Part shown: one piece after another, positions 7,766 to 19,937 of the stretch
Layout of the letters: every line of letters starts with the position of its first letter
Numbering within the stretch: position 1 is the stretch's first letter
Source: Parvibaculum sp.
GTDB lineage: Bacteria; Pseudomonadota; Alphaproteobacteria; Parvibaculales; Parvibaculaceae
NCBI GenBank assembly: GCA_017642695.1
Contig: JAEPQD010000001.1
Span: 1,559,701 to 1,623,700, forward strand
Length of the DNA: 64,000 bases
Reading direction: 5' to 3'
Position numbers and translations under genes: made by a program
Notes under the pieces: generated by a model
Seen by the model: the letters and a program-made list of their open reading frames with translations, nothing else
Database searches by the model: none
Told to the model about the DNA's origin: nothing

Positions 7766-9858
7766 GCGAACTCCTGCTCGAACTTTTCTCCGAGGAAATC
7801 CCCGCGCGGATGCAGAAACGCGCCGGCGAGGACCTTGTGCGCCTCGTCATGGATGCGCTGAAGGAAGCGGGCGTCGAGGGAAAGAACGCGCGCGCCTACA
7901 CGACGCCGCGCCGCCTCGCGCTGGTGATCGAGGGCCTGCCGGAAAAGACGCCGGACGTGAAGGAAGAGCGCAAGGGCCCGAAAGTCGGCGCGCCGGAAAA
8001 GGCCATCGAGGGTTTCGTCCGCGCGGCGGGCCTCGCCTCCATCGACGAGGCGAGCGTGCAGGAAGACAAGAAGGGCGCCTTCTATGTCGCGGTGACCGAA
8101 AAGCCGGGCCGGGCGATGGCGGATGTCATTGCCGAAATCGTACCCGCCGTCATTCGCGCCTTCCCCTGGCCGAAGTCGATGCGTTGGGGATCGGGCACGC
8201 TCCGCTGGGTGCGCCCGCTCCACTCGATCCTCTGCCTCCTCGACGGCAAAGTCGTTTCCTTCGAGGTCGATGGCATCAGGTCGGGCGACGTGACGCGCGG
8301 CCACCGTTTCATGGCGCCCGCGGAATTCGCGGTGAAGGACTACACCGACTACGACATGAAGCTCTTCGAGACGAAGGTCGTTCTCGACCCGGCGAAGCGC
8401 GCGAACTTCATCCATGAAGGCGCGAAGGCGCTCGCGGCGTCGCAGGGCCTGACGCTTGCGGAAGACGAGGCGCTGCTCCACGAGGTGGCGGGGCTCGTCG
8501 AATGGCCCGTGCCGCTGATGGGTTCGATCGACGACGAGTTCATGTCCGTGCCGCGGGAAGTGCTGACGAGCACGATGCGCGCGAACCAGAAATACTTCGC
8601 CTGCCACGACGCAAAGGGCAACCTCGCGCCGCGCTTCATCGTGGTCGCGAACCTTGAAGCCGAAGACGGCGGCAAGGCCATCGTCAACGGCAATGAGCGC
8701 GTGCTGCGCGCCCGCTTCGCCGATGCACGCTTCCTCTGGGACCAGGACCGGAAACACACGCTCACGAGCCGCCTGCCGAAGCTCAAGGAAGTCGTCTTCC
8801 ACGCGAAGCTCGGCACCGTCCACGACAAGGCGATCCGCATTGGCAAGCTTGCGCGGGAACTGGCGGCATATGTGCCCGGCGCGGACGCCGAGAAGGCGCA
8901 GGTTGCGGGCGAACTCGCCAAGGCCGACCTCACAAGCCAGATGGTCTACGAGTTCCCCGAACTGCAGGGCCTGATGGGCGCCTACTATGCGCGCAACGAC
9001 GGCCTCGGTGATGACATCGCGGACGCGATTGCCGAACACTATTCGCCGCTCGGCCCCTCGGACGATGTGCCGTCGACACCACTCGGCAAGGTCGTCGCGC
9101 TCGCCGACAAGATCGACACGCTGGTTGGGTTCTGGGCGATTGATGAAAAACCTACGGGGTCGAAAGATCCATACGCTCTGAGGCGCGCTGCGCTTGGCGT
9201 CATCCGCATCGTGCTGGAAGGAAACCTTCGGATCGACCTGACGAAGGTTTTGGTCGAACACGGAGACATGTTCGATCAGAAGGACTGGGCGGTATCTGTC
9301 TTCGATCTGCTCGATTTTTTCGGCGACCGGCTGAAAGTGCGTCTGCGCGACATGGGTAACCGCTTCGATCTTGTGGACGCGGTCTTCCTAATGGGCGCCA
9401 CGGGGAAAGCGCAGATCCCGGGTATGAGAAATAGCCGCGATCTGTTGCAGATCGTGAAGCGCGTCGAGGCGCTGTCCGACTTCCTGTCGACGGAAGACGG
9501 CACGAACCTGCTCGCCGGCTACAAGCGCGCGGTGAATATCCTCCGCATCGAGGAGAAGAAGGACGGCCAGAGCTACGACGCGGCGCCGGACGCGAAGCTC
9601 CTCGCGGAGCCGGAAGAGAAGGCGCTCGCGGCCGCCATCGAGACGGCCGCGAAGGACGCGAAATCCGCCGTTGCGAAGGAAGACTTCGCCGCCGCCATGT
9701 CGGCGCTGGCGAAGCTCCGCGCGCCGGTCGATGCCTTCTTTGACAAGGTGACCGTGAACGCGGACGACGCGGCCGTGCGCGCCAACCGTCTGAAGCTTCT
9801 GGCACAGATCCGCGCGGCCTTGCACGAGGTCGCCGATTTTTCCAAGGTCGAGGGATAA
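7762..9858 (+). CDS. glyS: Glycyl-tRNA synthetase beta subunit
   Basis: A 698-residue beta subunit that binds tRNA-Gly and partners GlyQ. It starts at ATG 7762 with the typical [15 protein letters not shown] opening, followed by [23 protein letters not shown] and the HD-like region and C-terminal anticodon-binding domain ([24 protein letters not shown]). It is translationally coupled to glyQ. Codons between about 9121 and 9435 are strikingly less biased than the rest of the gene (AGA, AGG, CTA, GTA, TCT, GCT and CCA appear), which suggests a recombined patch; the reading frame and protein remain intact there. Confidence 0.97.
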   Translation: MSELLLELFSEEIPARMQKRAGEDLVRLVMDALKEAGVEGKNARAYTTPRRLALVIEGLPEKTPDVKEERKGPKVGAPEKAIEGFVRAAGLASIDEASVQEDKKGAFYVAVTEKPGRAMADVIAEIVPAVIRAFPWPKSMRWGSGTLRWVRPLHSILCLLDGKVVSFEVDGIRSGDVTRGHRFMAPAEFAVKDYTDYDMKLFETKVVLDPAKRANFIHEGAKALAASQGLTLAEDEALLHEVAGLVEWPVPLMGSIDDEFMSVPREVLTSTMRANQKYFACHDAKGNLAPRFIVVANLEAEDGGKAIVNGNERVLRARFADARFLWDQDRKHTLTSRLPKLKEVVFHAKLGTVHDKAIRIGKLARELAAYVPGADAEKAQVAGELAKADLTSQMVYEFPELQGLMGAYYARNDGLGDDIADAIAEHYSPLGPSDDVPSTPLGKVVALADKIDTLVGFWAIDEKPTGSKDPYALRRAALGVIRIVLEGNLRIDLTKVLVEHGDMFDQKDWAVSVFDLLDFFGDRLKVRLRDMGNRFDLVDAVFLMGATGKAQIPGMRNSRDLLQIVKRVEALSDFLSTEDGTNLLAGYKRAVNILRIEEKKDGQSYDAAPDAKLLAEPEEKALAAAIETAAKDAKSAVAKEDFAAAMSALAKLRAPVDAFFDKVTVNADDAAVRANRLKLLAQIRAALHEVADFSKVEG

Positions 9859-9899
9859 CCCCGGCCGTTCTCCTGTTCGCCTCAACAAAGGCAAGTGCG

Positions 9900-12599
<2,700 letters not shown>

Positions 12600-13056
12600 C
12601 GCGCCCGATTGCTCCGTAGACAGATTGTCTCATATCGGGATAAGACGTGTACGGAGGGTTAACAAATGCGGCGAAATTGAGTCATTCGCATTAACGCTTT
12701 GAGTCGCTGTGAAATGCGCGTCTGCTCAATCGTTAAGCACGTTCACACGCGCCGAAATCATGCTGCGGTGCGATTTGTCGCACCTGAAAACGCGTTTAAT
12801 TTCAATCACATAGACATTCAGATTCATCAATGCACAATTATGACATTGTTGCGCCTGACTCCCGATGTTATCTCCCGGCCACTGATTAACGAGTGATGTT
12901 TGCCCAGGTGTCGATGCGGCATCGGGCTCTGGCACGTTTATAGCGGTGCTGTCCGACAGGCTCTGAAAGGCTCCGAAAGGGGCCGGACGACAAACCCTCC
13001 AGAGAGGGAGCGTCCCGGGGACTGCAAGAACAACAAAGCAGACGGTTTAGAGAACG
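12600..13056. other. 457-bp AT-richer intergenic region with a GANTC cluster
   Basis: No credible gene is seen. Near ppdK there is a composite hairpin (CCCGAT/ATCGGG around AGACA/TGTCT, about 12602-12640) without a T run, a weak terminator candidate. Four GANTC sites (12679, 12701, 12821, 12857), the CcrM methylation target, lie within 183 bp. Two tandem 10-mers (GGCTCTGAAA/GGCTCCGAAA, 12959-12978) and a short CCCTC/GAGGG hairpin (12995-13008) precede the hydrolase gene. The promoter for the hydrolase must be in this stretch, but I cannot place it. Confidence 0.5.
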
Positions 13057-13791
13057 ATGCGTAGATTGTTTCAATGGCTCGACCTGGGCCATCTCGTGGC
13101 CGGGGCTGCGCAGACGGCAGCGGCCGTTCTGTGCCTCGGCGTCGTATCGACGACCGTCCTCTCCGCCATGACGACGCCCGACCCCGTGGTCGCGGTGCGC
13201 AAGAGCTCCCTTCCCATGACGGCCTACGCCCCTTCGCATGGCCGCGACCTCGCCGGTGCCTTCGGCGGCGACAGCGCCTTCCTCGACGCGCAGGTCGAAA
13301 AGGCGAGCATCACCATGCCGGCGCCCGGCGTGCCGATGGACGTCGACACGCCGCTTGTGCGCCTCAAGGCGCAGCTTCTTGAAGAAGAGCGCCGCTGCCT
13401 CGCGGCAGGTATCTATTTCGAGGCGCGCGGCGAGACGACCGAGGGCCAGCTCGCGGTTGCCCGCGTGATCCTCAATCGCGTCGGATCGGAGCATTATCCC
13501 GACAGCATCTGCGGCGTCGTCTATCAGGGCGCCAGCCGCGCGACGGGCTGCCAGTTCTCCTTCACCTGCGACAAGCGGGTGAACAAGGTGCCGAACGAGC
13601 GCCGCGCCTGGGCAAAGGCCCGCCGCACGGCGGAATATGTGACGCTCGGCCGCATCGGCGAGACGGAGCTTGCGCCCGCCATGTTCTATCATGCGGATTA
13701 CGTGCAGCCCTACTGGGCGGCGAGCATGGTGGAAGTGGCGAAGATCGGCCGTCACATCTTCTACAAGCCGCGCCGCGAAGGCCGCTCGTAA
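13057..13791 (+). CDS. SleB/CwlJ-family cell wall hydrolase
   Basis: A 244-residue exported or membrane-anchored protein with a hydrophobic N-terminal segment (about residues 13-33) and a C-terminal Hydrolase_2 domain (about residues 110-240). That domain contains LAAGIYFEARGETTEGQLAVARVILNRV with the likely catalytic Glu, and the later CQFSF and MFYHADYVQPYW blocks seen in SleB/CwlJ relatives. In non-sporulating alphaproteobacteria these proteins are presumed peptidoglycan hydrolases working in the periplasm. The upstream region is long, with several GANTC methylation sites, which could mean cell-cycle control. Its stop codon lies inside a 7-bp hairpin. Confidence 0.85.
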   Translation: MRRLFQWLDLGHLVAGAAQTAAAVLCLGVVSTTVLSAMTTPDPVVAVRKSSLPMTAYAPSHGRDLAGAFGGDSAFLDAQVEKASITMPAPGVPMDVDTPLVRLKAQLLEEERRCLAAGIYFEARGETTEGQLAVARVILNRVGSEHYPDSICGVVYQGASRATGCQFSFTCDKRVNKVPNERRAWAKARRTAEYVTLGRIGETELAPAMFYHADYVQPYWAASMVEVAKIGRHIFYKPRREGRS

Positions 13792-13797
13792 GCGGCC
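13780..13797. terminator. Hairpin at the end of the cell wall hydrolase gene
   Basis: GGCCGCT (13780-13786), loop CGTA, AGCGGCC (13791-13797): a perfect 7-bp stem overlapping the stop codon, between two convergent genes. There is no good T run, so it is only a possible bidirectional terminator. Confidence 0.3.
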
Positions 13798-13823
13798 CTC
13801 GCTGCGGTCTTGTATAGTGGGCG

Positions 13824-14651
13824 TCAGCCCTTCGCCTTCGCCTCTTCTTCCATCATCTTGAGCATCGGCGCGATCGGTCCCGTCGTCGCGATCTGCTCGC
13901 GCACCATTTCCGGCGCGTTGCCCGCGGCCTTGTCGAGCTCCACGAGCTCTGGCGGCACATACCAGTGCAGCTTGTCGGAGCCATAGGCCTCCCACACGAC
14001 CTTCGCGACTTCCATCGGCGGGATCGAGCGGAACATGCCTTCCTTCGGCGCGTTCGCCGCCGCGCCTTCGGGCAGGATCGGCGTATCGATGAGGCCCGGC
14101 AGCACATCCGCCGCGCGCACACCGATGATCCGGAATTCGATGGACAGCGCTTCGGTAAGCCCCTTCACCGCATGCTTGGTCGCCGAATAGACGGCGATGC
14201 CCGGCATGCCATAGGTGGCCGACGACGACGAAGTCGTGAAGCAGAGCGAATTCTCCGTCGCTTTCAGCAGCGGCAGCGCGGCATGGATACCGTTCAGCAC
14301 GCCGATGAAGTTCACCTGCACCACGCGCATGTTTTCCGCGAAGTCCATATCGGCGAAAAGCCCGCCCGCGCCGATGCCGGCATTGTTGTAGAGGATGTCC
14401 ATCTTGCCATCTGTCGCCTTGCCGAAGCTCGCGACGGCCGCGTCATAGGCTTCCTTGTTGGTAACGTCGAGCTTTGCGACGATGCAGTTCTCCGCGCCAA
14501 GTTCCTTCTCGAGCGCGGCGAGGCCTTCGCCGTTTACGTCGTAGCCGCCGACGAACCAGCCCTTCGAATGAAAGAGCCGGGCCGTCTCGAGACCCATGCC
14601 CGACGCCGCGCCTGTGATGAAGATGGACTTGCGTCCGTTGGCCTGTCCCAT
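13824..14651 (-). CDS. Short-chain dehydrogenase/reductase
   Basis: A 275-residue NAD(P)-dependent oxidoreductase of the classical SDR superfamily. The cofactor motif TGAASGMG is at 13-20, the NNAG motif at 89-92 and the catalytic YxxxK is Y155-K159. The substrate cannot be told from sequence. The start at ATG 14651 is supported by GGGAGG upstream on the minus strand; the longer frame lacks this. It follows nadC on the same strand after 73 bases and could be read from the nad transcript, though a link to NAD synthesis is not established. Confidence 0.88.
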   Translation of the reverse strand: MGQANGRKSIFITGAASGMGLETARLFHSKGWFVGGYDVNGEGLAALEKELGAENCIVAKLDVTNKEAYDAAVASFGKATDGKMDILYNNAGIGAGGLFADMDFAENMRVVQVNFIGVLNGIHAALPLLKATENSLCFTTSSSSATYGMPGIAVYSATKHAVKGLTEALSIEFRIIGVRAADVLPGLIDTPILPEGAAANAPKEGMFRSIPPMEVAKVVWEAYGSDKLHWYVPPELVELDKAAGNAPEMVREQIATTGPIAPMLKMMEEEAKAKG

Positions 14652-14724
14652 GATCGCCTCCCGGTTGTGTTTTGATTTTGTGGACCGTAGTCCAGTTTTC
14701 CTGCGCGGGAAAGCGGGAAGGGCA

Positions 14725-15588
14725 TCAGGACGCGGTGAGGGAATCGAAATCGAGTCCGATGTCGAGACAGGGCGCGGAATGCGTGATCCAGCCGCAGGAG
14801 ATGAGGTCGACGCCTGACGCAGCGATGGCCGGGGCCGTCTCGGCGGTGATGCGCCCCGACGCTTCGGCAATCGCCCGTCCGTCGATGCGGCCGACGGCCT
14901 CTGCGAGCATCTCCGGCGTCATGTTGTCGAGGAGAACGGCATCGACGCCCGCCTTCAACGCCTCATCGAGCTGGTCGAGCGTGTCGACCTCCACCTCGAT
15001 CTTCACCATGTGTCCGCTCGCTTCCTTTGCGCGGGCGATCGCGGCGGCGATCCCGCCCGAGACGGCGATGTGGTTGTCCTTGATGAGCACGGCGTCGTCG
15101 AGGCCGAAGCGGTGGTTCATGCCGCCGCCGGCGCGCACCGCGTATTTCTCGAAGATGCGAAGCCCGGGCGTCGTCTTGCGTGTGCAGCAGACATGGGCCT
15201 TCGTGCCCTCGATGGCGCGCGCGATCTCGCGCGTTGCGGTCGCGATCCCGGACATGTGCCCGAGGAAGTTCAATGCCACACGCTCGCCCGTGAGAATGCC
15301 GCGCGCCGGGCCCTCGATAGCGGCAATGGTGTCGCCGGGCTCGACGTCGGAGCCGTCGCCTTTTACCACCGCGACTTTCAGCGAGGGATCGACGAGACGG
15401 AAGGCCATGCGCGCGCAGTCGAGGCCCGCGACGCGGCCGCTTTGCCGCGCATTGAGGAGGACGCGCGCCTTCGCTTCCGCTGGAACGGTCGCCTGCGTGG
15501 TGATATCGCCCGCGCGGCCGAGATCTTCCTCGAGCGCCGCGCGCACCGCGGGCTCGACCATGAGCGGGGGAAGTGGCGTCAGGATCAT
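14725..15588 (-). CDS. nadC: Quinolinate phosphoribosyltransferase (nicotinate-nucleotide pyrophosphorylase)
   Basis: A 287-residue enzyme joining quinolinate and PRPP to give nicotinate mononucleotide, CO2 and pyrophosphate, the third step of de novo NAD synthesis. The active-site block TRKTTPGLR (136-144), [12 protein letters not shown] (154-165) and LIKDNH (168-173) are intact, as is the C-terminal barrel with [14 protein letters not shown]. It overlaps nadB by 4 bases and is the third gene of nadA-nadB-nadC. Confidence 0.97.
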   Translation of the reverse strand: MILTPLPPLMVEPAVRAALEEDLGRAGDITTQATVPAEAKARVLLNARQSGRVAGLDCARMAFRLVDPSLKVAVVKGDGSDVEPGDTIAAIEGPARGILTGERVALNFLGHMSGIATATREIARAIEGTKAHVCCTRKTTPGLRIFEKYAVRAGGGMNHRFGLDDAVLIKDNHIAVSGGIAAAIARAKEASGHMVKIEVEVDTLDQLDEALKAGVDAVLLDNMTPEMLAEAVGRIDGRAIAEASGRITAETAPAIAASGVDLISCGWITHSAPCLDIGLDFDSLTAS

Positions 15589-17195
15589 GCGCTCGCCTGT
15601 GCCTCGTTCTGCGGCGCGTGCGCGTTCTCGATGGCGGCTTCCGCGATCCGCTCCGCTTCCTTCAGCGTTACGAAGGTACGATGCCGGAAGGCCGCGCGTG
15701 GCTCCGCGAAATCGGTGCGATAATGACCGCCGCGGCTTTCCTCGCGCGCGAAGGCGGAGGCCGCGATGAGCTTCGCTGTCGTGGCGATATTGCCGAAGAG
15801 GTTTGCCGGACCGGCCGCGCGCTCGAGCCGGGCAATTTCGGTAAGCGCATGGGCAAGTCCTTCGCCTTCGCGCTCGACGCCCACATGGGCCGTCATGATC
15901 TGCCGGAGCTGGCTGACGAAGGGGGCGTCCGTCGCGGCGGCGGAGCCGAGCACGGGAGGCGCGATGTGGCTCGCGGCCCGGCCTTCGGGCACCGCGCCGT
16001 CGATATCGGCGGCGATCCGCGCGCCGAAGACGATGGCTTCCAGAAGGGAATTGCTCGCGAGCCGGTTTGCGCCGTGCATGCCGGTGGAGGCGACCTCGCC
16101 GCAGGCCCAGAGTCCTTCGACGCTGCTGCGGCCCCGTGCATCCACATGGATGCCGCCCATATGGTAGTGCGCGGCGGGCGCGACAGGGATCGCCTGGCGC
16201 GCCGGATCAATGCCGAGCGCCATGCAGTTCTCGTAAACGGTCGGGAAGGCGCTTGCGAAGCGGTCGCCAAGGGCGGGCCGCGCATCCAGGAAGGCGCCGC
16301 GTCCCGCGGCAATCTCGCGGAATATGGCGCGCGCCACGATGTCACGCGGCGCAAGCTCCGCATCGGCATGGATCGCGGCCATGAAGCGCTGGCCTGCCTT
16401 GTTGACGAGGATCGCTCCCTCGCCGCGCAAGGCTTCCGTCACCAGCGGCGCGGGATCGCGGGGCCCCGCGATGGCGGTCGGATGGAACTGCACGAATTCG
16501 GGGTCGGCGATCAGCGCGCCCGCGCGGGCCGCCATGGCAACGCCTTCGCCGCGCGCCTGCACGGGATTGGTCGTCACCGCGAAAAGCTGTCCGACGCCGC
16601 CGGAGGCGAGCACCACGGCGCGCGCCTTGATGAGCAGTGGCTGCGGCGCCGTGGCCGCATGGGCGGGCCGCGCGAAAACGCCAGCCGCGCGCCCGTTCTC
16701 GATGGCGAGCTCATAGGCGGAGAGCCCTTCCATCACGCGGATGGAGGGAGTGGCGCGCACGGCGGCGACGAGCGCCTGCATGATCGCCTTGCCCGCCTGG
16801 TCGCCCTTCACGTGAACGATGCGGCGATGGCTGTGGGCCGCCTCGCGGCCGACGGCGAGCTTGCCTTCGATGTCGCGGTCGAAGGGCACGCCGAGCCGAA
16901 GGAGATCCTCGATACGGATGGCGGCCTCACGGGCGATGGAGAGCGCGGCTTCCTCGTCGACCGTGCCCGCACCTGCCGCGATCGTGTCGGCGGCATGTGA
17001 TTCCGCTGTATCGCCCGCCTCGATGGCGGCCGCGATGCCCCCCTGTGCCCAGGCGCTCGATGCGCCGTCACCAATGGGGGCGCCCGCGAGCACCGTCACG
17101 GGACGAGGTGCGAGCTTCAGTGCGGTAAAGAGTCCCGCGAGACCTGCACCGACGATCAGAACGTCGCCGGCGTCGACGATGTTGCCCTGTGCCAT
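15585..17195 (-). CDS. nadB: L-aspartate oxidase
   Basis: A 536-residue FAD enzyme that oxidises L-aspartate to iminoaspartate for quinolinate synthesis. The dinucleotide-binding motif VGAGLAGL (15-22) is followed by [21 protein letters not shown] and the substrate-region blocks [19 protein letters not shown] and [21 protein letters not shown]. Length is normal. It lies 28 bases downstream of nadA and overlaps nadC by 4 bases, so the three genes form one operon. The enzyme can use oxygen or fumarate as electron acceptor in known members. Confidence 0.97.
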   Translation of the reverse strand: MAQGNIVDAGDVLIVGAGLAGLFTALKLAPRPVTVLAGAPIGDGASSAWAQGGIAAAIEAGDTAESHAADTIAAGAGTVDEEAALSIAREAAIRIEDLLRLGVPFDRDIEGKLAVGREAAHSHRRIVHVKGDQAGKAIMQALVAAVRATPSIRVMEGLSAYELAIENGRAAGVFARPAHAATAPQPLLIKARAVVLASGGVGQLFAVTTNPVQARGEGVAMAARAGALIADPEFVQFHPTAIAGPRDPAPLVTEALRGEGAILVNKAGQRFMAAIHADAELAPRDIVARAIFREIAAGRGAFLDARPALGDRFASAFPTVYENCMALGIDPARQAIPVAPAAHYHMGGIHVDARGRSSVEGLWACGEVASTGMHGANRLASNSLLEAIVFGARIAADIDGAVPEGRAASHIAPPVLGSAAATDAPFVSQLRQIMTAHVGVEREGEGLAHALTEIARLERAAGPANLFGNIATTAKLIAASAFAREESRGGHYRTDFAEPRAAFRHRTFVTLKEAERIAEAAIENAHAPQNEAQASA

Positions 17196-17223
17196 GAAGG
17201 CGTCTCCCGCTTGAGCGTAATGC

Positions 17224-18294
17224 TCAGTTGCCGAGATTGATCATCCGTTCGACCGCCCGGCGCGCTTTCACGGCTACGGCGGGATCGACCGTCACTTCCT
17301 CGCGCATATAGACGAGGCTCTCGAGAATGTTCTTCAGCGAGATTCTCTTCATGTGCGGGCAGAGGTTGCAGGGACGCACGAACTCGACATTCGGATTTTC
17401 CACCGCCACGTTGTCGCTCATGGAGCATTCCGTCACCATGACGACGCGCTTCGGCTGGTTTTCCTTCACCCAGTTGATCATGCCGGAGGTGGAGCCGGAG
17501 AAGTCGGCTTCCTCGACGACTTCGGGCGGGCATTCCGGATGCGCGATGATGACGATGTTGGGATCGTCCTTGCGGTACTGCCTGAGTTCCTCCGCCGTGA
17601 ACCGCTCATGCACTTCGCAGTGCCCCTTCCAGGTGAGAATCTTCACATCCGTCTGCTTCGCGATGTTCTTCGCGAGGAACTCGTCAGGAATGCAGAGCAC
17701 GCGGTCCGTGCCGAAGCTCTCGACGATCTGCAGCGCGTTTGAAGAGGTGCAGCAGATGTCGCTTTCCGCCTTCACTTCCGCGGACGTGTTCACGTAGGTC
17801 ACGATCGGCACGCCGGGAAACTTCTCGCGCAGCAGCCGCACATCCTTGCCCGTGATCGAGTCGGCGAGAGAGCAGCCGGCCTTCACATCGGGAATGAGAA
17901 CGGTCTTCTGGGGGTTTAGCAGCTTCGACGTCTCCGCCATGAAGTGCACGCCGCACTGGACGATGACGTCCGCGTCCACCTTCGCCGCTTCCTTCGCGAG
18001 CTGCAGACTGTCGCCCGCGATGTCGCTCACGCAGTGGAAGATTTCCGGCGTCTGGTAATTATGCGCGAGCACGACCGCACCGCGTTCCTTCTTCAATTCG
18101 TTGATCGCGCGGATATAGGGCGCGAAGAAGGGCCATTCGACGGAGGGGATGACGTGTTTCACCTTCTCATAGAGAGGCGCCATCTCTTTTGCGAGGCCGG
18201 GCGTGTATTCGAGCTCCGGCATCTCCAGCGCCTTGAATGCGCGCGCTGCGGGCTTCGTGCCCGTCTTCTGCTGCATGTCACCTGCGAGGGCCAT
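17224..18294 (-). CDS. nadA: Quinolinate synthase A
   Basis: A 356-residue oxygen-sensitive 4Fe-4S enzyme condensing iminoaspartate with dihydroxyacetone phosphate to quinolinate. Probable cluster ligands are Cys114 ([10 protein letters not shown]), Cys181 or Cys182 (DICCTSSNA) and a Cys in the CNLCPHM motif (309/312). The blocks [20 protein letters not shown] and [11 protein letters not shown] are characteristic. AGGAGG lies at 18305-18300 on the minus strand, six to ten bases before ATG 18294. It heads nadA-nadB-nadC, and its promoter holds a strong dyad over a TATAAT box, with the likely regulator gene nadQ nearby. Confidence 0.97.
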   Translation of the reverse strand: MALAGDMQQKTGTKPAARAFKALEMPELEYTPGLAKEMAPLYEKVKHVIPSVEWPFFAPYIRAINELKKERGAVVLAHNYQTPEIFHCVSDIAGDSLQLAKEAAKVDADVIVQCGVHFMAETSKLLNPQKTVLIPDVKAGCSLADSITGKDVRLLREKFPGVPIVTYVNTSAEVKAESDICCTSSNALQIVESFGTDRVLCIPDEFLAKNIAKQTDVKILTWKGHCEVHERFTAEELRQYRKDDPNIVIIAHPECPPEVVEEADFSGSTSGMINWVKENQPKRVVMVTECSMSDNVAVENPNVEFVRPCNLCPHMKRISLKNILESLVYMREEVTVDPAVAVKARRAVERMINLGN

Positions 18295-18318
18295 TTCGAC
18301 CTCCTGTCGCTGTCCCTA

Positions 18319-18339
18319 ATTATACTCAGAATGAGTATA
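18319..18339 (-). promoter_or_regulatory. nadA promoter -10 box and overlapping operator
   Basis: On the minus strand a perfect TATAAT lies at 18324-18319. Overlapping it is an inverted repeat with 8-bp arms, TATACTCA (18321-18328) and TGAGTATA (18332-18339), separated by 3 bases. A dyad placed on the -10 element suits repression. The nearby gene for a NadQ/NrtR-type NAD regulator makes that protein the likely ligand-responsive repressor; the link is inferred. Confidence 0.7.
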
Positions 18340-18379
18340 TATAAGGTACCAAAAACACCGGCACCCCGCAGGGGCCGGG

Positions 18380-18391
18380 CTCAAGCTTGAG
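18380..18391. promoter_or_regulatory. 12-bp palindrome upstream of nadA
   Basis: CTCAAGCTTGAG is a perfect palindrome. Its TCAAGC/GCTTGA half-sites recur in the neighbouring 22-bp dyad at 18399-18420, giving four related half-sites in 41 bp. It may be part of a compound operator. Confidence 0.35.
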
Positions 18392-18398
18392 ATATGCT

Positions 18399-18420
18399 AC
18401 GCTTGAGCATTATCAAGCGT
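18399..18420. promoter_or_regulatory. FNR/FixK-like dyad upstream of nadA
   Basis: ACGCTTGA (18399-18406) and TCAAGCGT (18413-18420) form perfect 8-bp arms around 6 bases. The core TTGAGCATTATCAA (18403-18416) differs from the FNR consensus TTGATNNNNATCAA at one position. It is about 80 bp upstream of the nadA -10 box. The arms extend past the FNR core, so another regulator is possible. Confidence 0.4.
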
Positions 18421-18450
18421 CAACAGGGAAAATCTTCGCGTTCCGAACCC

Positions 18451-18472
18451 GGCTGTTCAAAACAGAACAGCC
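18451..18472. terminator. 8-bp hairpin after the small membrane protein gene
   Basis: GGCTGTTC (18451-18458), loop AAAACA, GAACAGCC (18465-18472). It lies 9 bases past the end of the leftward gene at 18482. No T run follows on the minus strand, so it is a weak terminator or mRNA-stabilising hairpin separating that operon from nadA. Confidence 0.35.
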
Positions 18473-18481
18473 CGAAAAAGA

Positions 18482-18859
18482 TCAGTTCTTTCCGTGGGTT
18501 AGGGCGTAGATGTAACCGCCGAGCGCGCCCAGCAGGACATTGGCGACGAGCAAGCCCGCCGCGAAAACCGTCGCGGGTATCAGAAAGATCATTGCGACAA
18601 GACCCCAGAGAACATTGAGGACCGGAGAGAGGGCACCATGCGCCACGGGCCTTGTCCTGGCGATCCGCGCGGCGAGATATCCCGCCGCCACCGGCGCCGC
18701 GAGCGCCAGCATCGAAAACCAGGACTGCTCGTAATTCTCGACCGTCGCATCGCTGAAGAGGAGAGGATAGAGCGCACCCAGGACGGTGATGAGGACGATC
18801 ATCAGCACGAAGCCGAAAACCGAGCCGATGAGAACCGCCTTGATCGAAATGCTGTTCAT
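18482..18859 (-). CDS. Small integral membrane protein, unknown function
   Basis: A 125-residue very hydrophobic protein with three to four predicted membrane spans (about residues 8-30, 47-68, 80-102 and 100-120). I do not recognise a named family. It begins 16 bases after nadQ ends and is read in the same direction, so it belongs to the HD hydrolase, phosphatase, nadQ, membrane protein operon. A role in NAD metabolism or precursor transport is conceivable from position only; nothing in the sequence supports it. Confidence 0.7.
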   Translation of the reverse strand: MNSISIKAVLIGSVFGFVLMIVLITVLGALYPLLFSDATVENYEQSWFSMLALAAPVAAGYLAARIARTRPVAHGALSPVLNVLWGLVAMIFLIPATVFAAGLLVANVLLGALGGYIYALTHGKN

Positions 18860-18875
18860 GGATGGCTCCCTGGGG

Positions 18876-19931
18876 TCAGCTGTTCGCGCGGCTGCGCGAC
18901 GGCGCGAGCTTGAGGCCGGGCGCCGGGCGTTCGTTCAGCACCTCGCGGCGGAAGCGGAACTGTTCGGCGGGGCGTCCGCCGGTGCGGGTCGACATACGGC
19001 CTGTGCGTTCGACAAGCCCCGCATTCTCGACGAGGCGGCGGAAGTTCTGTTTGTGGACATGCAGCCCGAGCAGAGCCTCCACCGTCTTCTGTAGTTCATA
19101 GAGCGTGAAGGCGGGCGGCATCAGCTCGAACGCGACCGGGCGGTACTTGATCTTCGCGCGCAGCCGGCTCATGGCAGTCGCGAGAATGCGCCGGTGATCG
19201 AACTGCATCGGCCGGCCGAGCGGCGGCACGTTCTTTTCCGTCAGCGCCAGTGCGTTCGGCCGTCCGTCGCGCGCCGCTTCCTGCAGGAGCCCCGCGCTGT
19301 ATAGAAGTTCGTAGCGCTCCAGCGCCTTCTCGTCGTCCCAGTCGACGCCGTCGACACCGAAGCAGAGCCGCATCCGGTCGCGTCGCTTGCCGCGCGACAA
19401 TTCGTCGGGCGTCGCTTCCGCCTGCCGCGACACCCATTCACGCAAGAGCGGCACGATTGCCTGCTCGATGATTGCAGGCTTGCCGTCGCGCCAGTCTTCC
19501 CATGGAAAATGCTGGTACCAGTCGCGCCACGCCGCGCCCTTCAGCGTTTCATCGTGGCTGCGCGTCAGCGCCAGATAGCCGACAGAGACCACATGTTCGC
19601 CAGGCGCCTCGATCTCGATGGCGTGCCGTCCGCGGTCGCCGAAGGTGTATAGCTGCTCGACATAGCCGAGTTCGAGCTGCGTCTGCTCCTGCACCCAGGA
19701 GCGCAGGCCGATCTCGAGCGTACGGTGCTGCATCGGGTTGAACGGGCCGAAGGGTAGTGCGTCCCAGCCGCCGGCCCCATCCGCCTCGTCATGCGGCACG
19801 ATCAGAATTTTCGGCTCGTTCTCCGAAACCGTGACGATCGCCGCATTGAGGCCGATGACGACCGCCTTGTCCGCGCGCATCGCCGCCTCGGCGGCGGACT
19901 GGACGGAAGGCTTTGCCGTCTTCGCTGTCAT
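18876..19931 (-). CDS. nadQ: NadQ/NrtR-type Nudix-related transcriptional regulator of NAD synthesis
   Basis: A 351-residue two-domain protein. The N-terminal part (about 20-190) resembles a Nudix fold (VIGLNAAIVTVSENEPKILIV, then LEIGLRSWVQEQTQLELGYVEQLYTFGDRGRH), but lacks an obvious catalytic GX5EX7REUXEEXGU Nudix box, as in regulators that only sense ligands. The C-terminal part (about 250-330) has the winged-helix segment RPVAFELMPPAFTLYELQKTVEALLG typical of NrtR relatives. Comparative genomics has named the alphaproteobacterial branch (COG4111) NadQ and linked it to nadABC. The nadA promoter 540 bp away has a matching strong dyad. Whether it represses, and which nucleotide it binds, is inferred. 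Confidence 0.82.
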   Translation of the reverse strand: MTAKTAKPSVQSAAEAAMRADKAVVIGLNAAIVTVSENEPKILIVPHDEADGAGGWDALPFGPFNPMQHRTLEIGLRSWVQEQTQLELGYVEQLYTFGDRGRHAIEIEAPGEHVVSVGYLALTRSHDETLKGAAWRDWYQHFPWEDWRDGKPAIIEQAIVPLLREWVSRQAEATPDELSRGKRRDRMRLCFGVDGVDWDDEKALERYELLYSAGLLQEAARDGRPNALALTEKNVPPLGRPMQFDHRRILATAMSRLRAKIKYRPVAFELMPPAFTLYELQKTVEALLGLHVHKQNFRRLVENAGLVERTGRMSTRTGGRPAEQFRFRREVLNERPAPGLKLAPSRSRANS

Positions 19932-19937
19932 GCTGCC

